From Bagarius yarrelli (Eukaryota > Chordata > Actinopteri > Siluriformes > Sisoridae), in assembly GCA_005784505.1 (NCBI GenBank), contig VCAZ01000049.1, positions 558,001-622,000 on the forward strand: a stretch of DNA of 64,000 nucleotides. Direction: 5' to 3'. This document shows positions 63,210 to 64,000 of this stretch, in pieces; the stretch's first letter is position 1, and each line of letters starts with the position of its first letter. The notes beneath the pieces are model-generated. The model made no database searches. It saw nothing but the letters and a program-made list of their open reading frames with translations, and was not told the origin of the DNA. The translations under genes and the position numbers were made by a program.

Positions 63210-63650
63210 GATGTTTGTAGACAGGAGTTCCATCTCCGGTGGCACTTTGTTTGATTCCAATTAAGCTGTCCACTAATGTCTGGCTTGTCATGGTAGCTGA
63301 GATCAGTTTGATGAAATAGGGAAATTCATGAAGAGCAATTTAGGAGACCCTCCCCCTCATCACACACCCTGCTGTCATGCACACTTCTCATCTCCGGGTT
63401 TTCCATGGCTCTCCTGTGCCGTTGCCAGGCAACCTAGGGCTGCATTGATATGCACAGCAGAGGGAGCTGGGGATGCCGCCTGCCTTCGAAGTGTAGCAGC
63501 AGGAGCGTTAGCTCCAGCTTCACTTTTCTTAACACACACACTCTTCACACAGCTCACAACACATCACGCAGGAGGGTGATTTACTTTGTCACTCATTTTT
63601 ACTCTCTTTATCCTCTTGCGTTCTGCTTTTTAAAGTGAATGAACTGGCCT
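63210..63650 (+). promoter_or_regulatory. GC-richer candidate regulatory block with RFX X-box
   Basis: Within an AT-rich flank this block is GC-richer and free of recognisable repeats. At 63421-63433 it has GTTGCCAGGCAAC, a perfect RFX X-box (GTNRCC, one base, RGYAAC). It may be a promoter or enhancer of a gene beyond the right edge. The strand is arbitrary because the motif is palindromic. Confidence 0.35.
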
Positions 63651-64000
63651 CCCAAGTTTGATGCTGAAGTCATGGACACTAAGTGCAGTCTGGAACTATT
63701 AGTTTTGAAAGATAAAAGCAATCTGGATTGAAATTTCATCATTGTCTTGCTACCATGAAGGACTTATTCGGTTTGTTAATGAAGACAGAATAGATTAAAA
63801 CACAGAGATTATTATGGACACTCTTCCCACTACTTTGGTCAGTTTTACTCATCTTGAGCTCAGATTTATGTCATTAAAATAAAGAAGAAGTATTGATGGA
63901 AAGAAGGATGTAAGTGGTTTTACAGAAATTGATGACAGCGAAACGCAAGCAAAGTGAAAGGAAACACAGGAATCCTGAAAGTGGACGACTTCTTTTACTT

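Overview
The window is vertebrate nuclear DNA from a teleost fish, probably an otophysan such as a catfish. This rests on two recognisable vertebrate genes with GT-AG introns and on the repeat content: Tc1-like transposons and their short derivatives, tRNA-headed SINEs, a Rex1-like LINE remnant and many (CA)n, (GA)n and (TA)n tracts. The organism is inferred from style, not proven. There is no bacterial, organellar or CRISPR content.

Positions 24-23603, minus strand: the 5' part of SNTG2 (gamma-2-syntrophin). Nine coding exons were placed by reading splice sites and checking phase. They encode about the first 242 residues: N-terminus, first half of the split PH domain, complete PDZ domain, Ser/Pro linker and start of the second PH half. 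The gene runs off the left edge. Exon 1 lies in a CpG-rich block at about 23490-23860, which is the likely promoter. Exon 2 carries a (GGT)8 glycine run next to the PDZ domain.

Positions 24100-46300: a long noncoding interval with a 112-bp tandem duplication, a dead Tc1 transposase copy (30600-31330), a complete but decayed Tc1 element nested in an older repeat (32258-33388), a Rex1-like LINE fragment (38285-38925) and other dispersed repeats. One unrecognised 146-codon frame lies at 24592-25032.

Positions 46522-48441, plus strand: TMEM151B, a two-exon neuronal membrane protein gene. It is intact except for one extra T at 48416-48418, which shifts the frame seven codons before the usual stop and would remove the C-terminal PDZ ligand ETSL. 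Opposed (TC)n and (GA)n tracts about 130 bp apart lie roughly 0.4-0.7 kb upstream of its start codon.

Positions 48500-64000: mostly noncoding, with SINEs, a second Tc1 copy split by a SINE, and other dispersed repeats. Near the right edge a GC-richer stretch (about 63210-63650) holds a perfect RFX X-box palindrome and may be regulatory DNA of a gene beyond the window.

I found no multi-gene novel system. The most useful second looks are the TMEM151B frameshift, the SNTG2 glycine expansion, the nested transposons and the X-box region.
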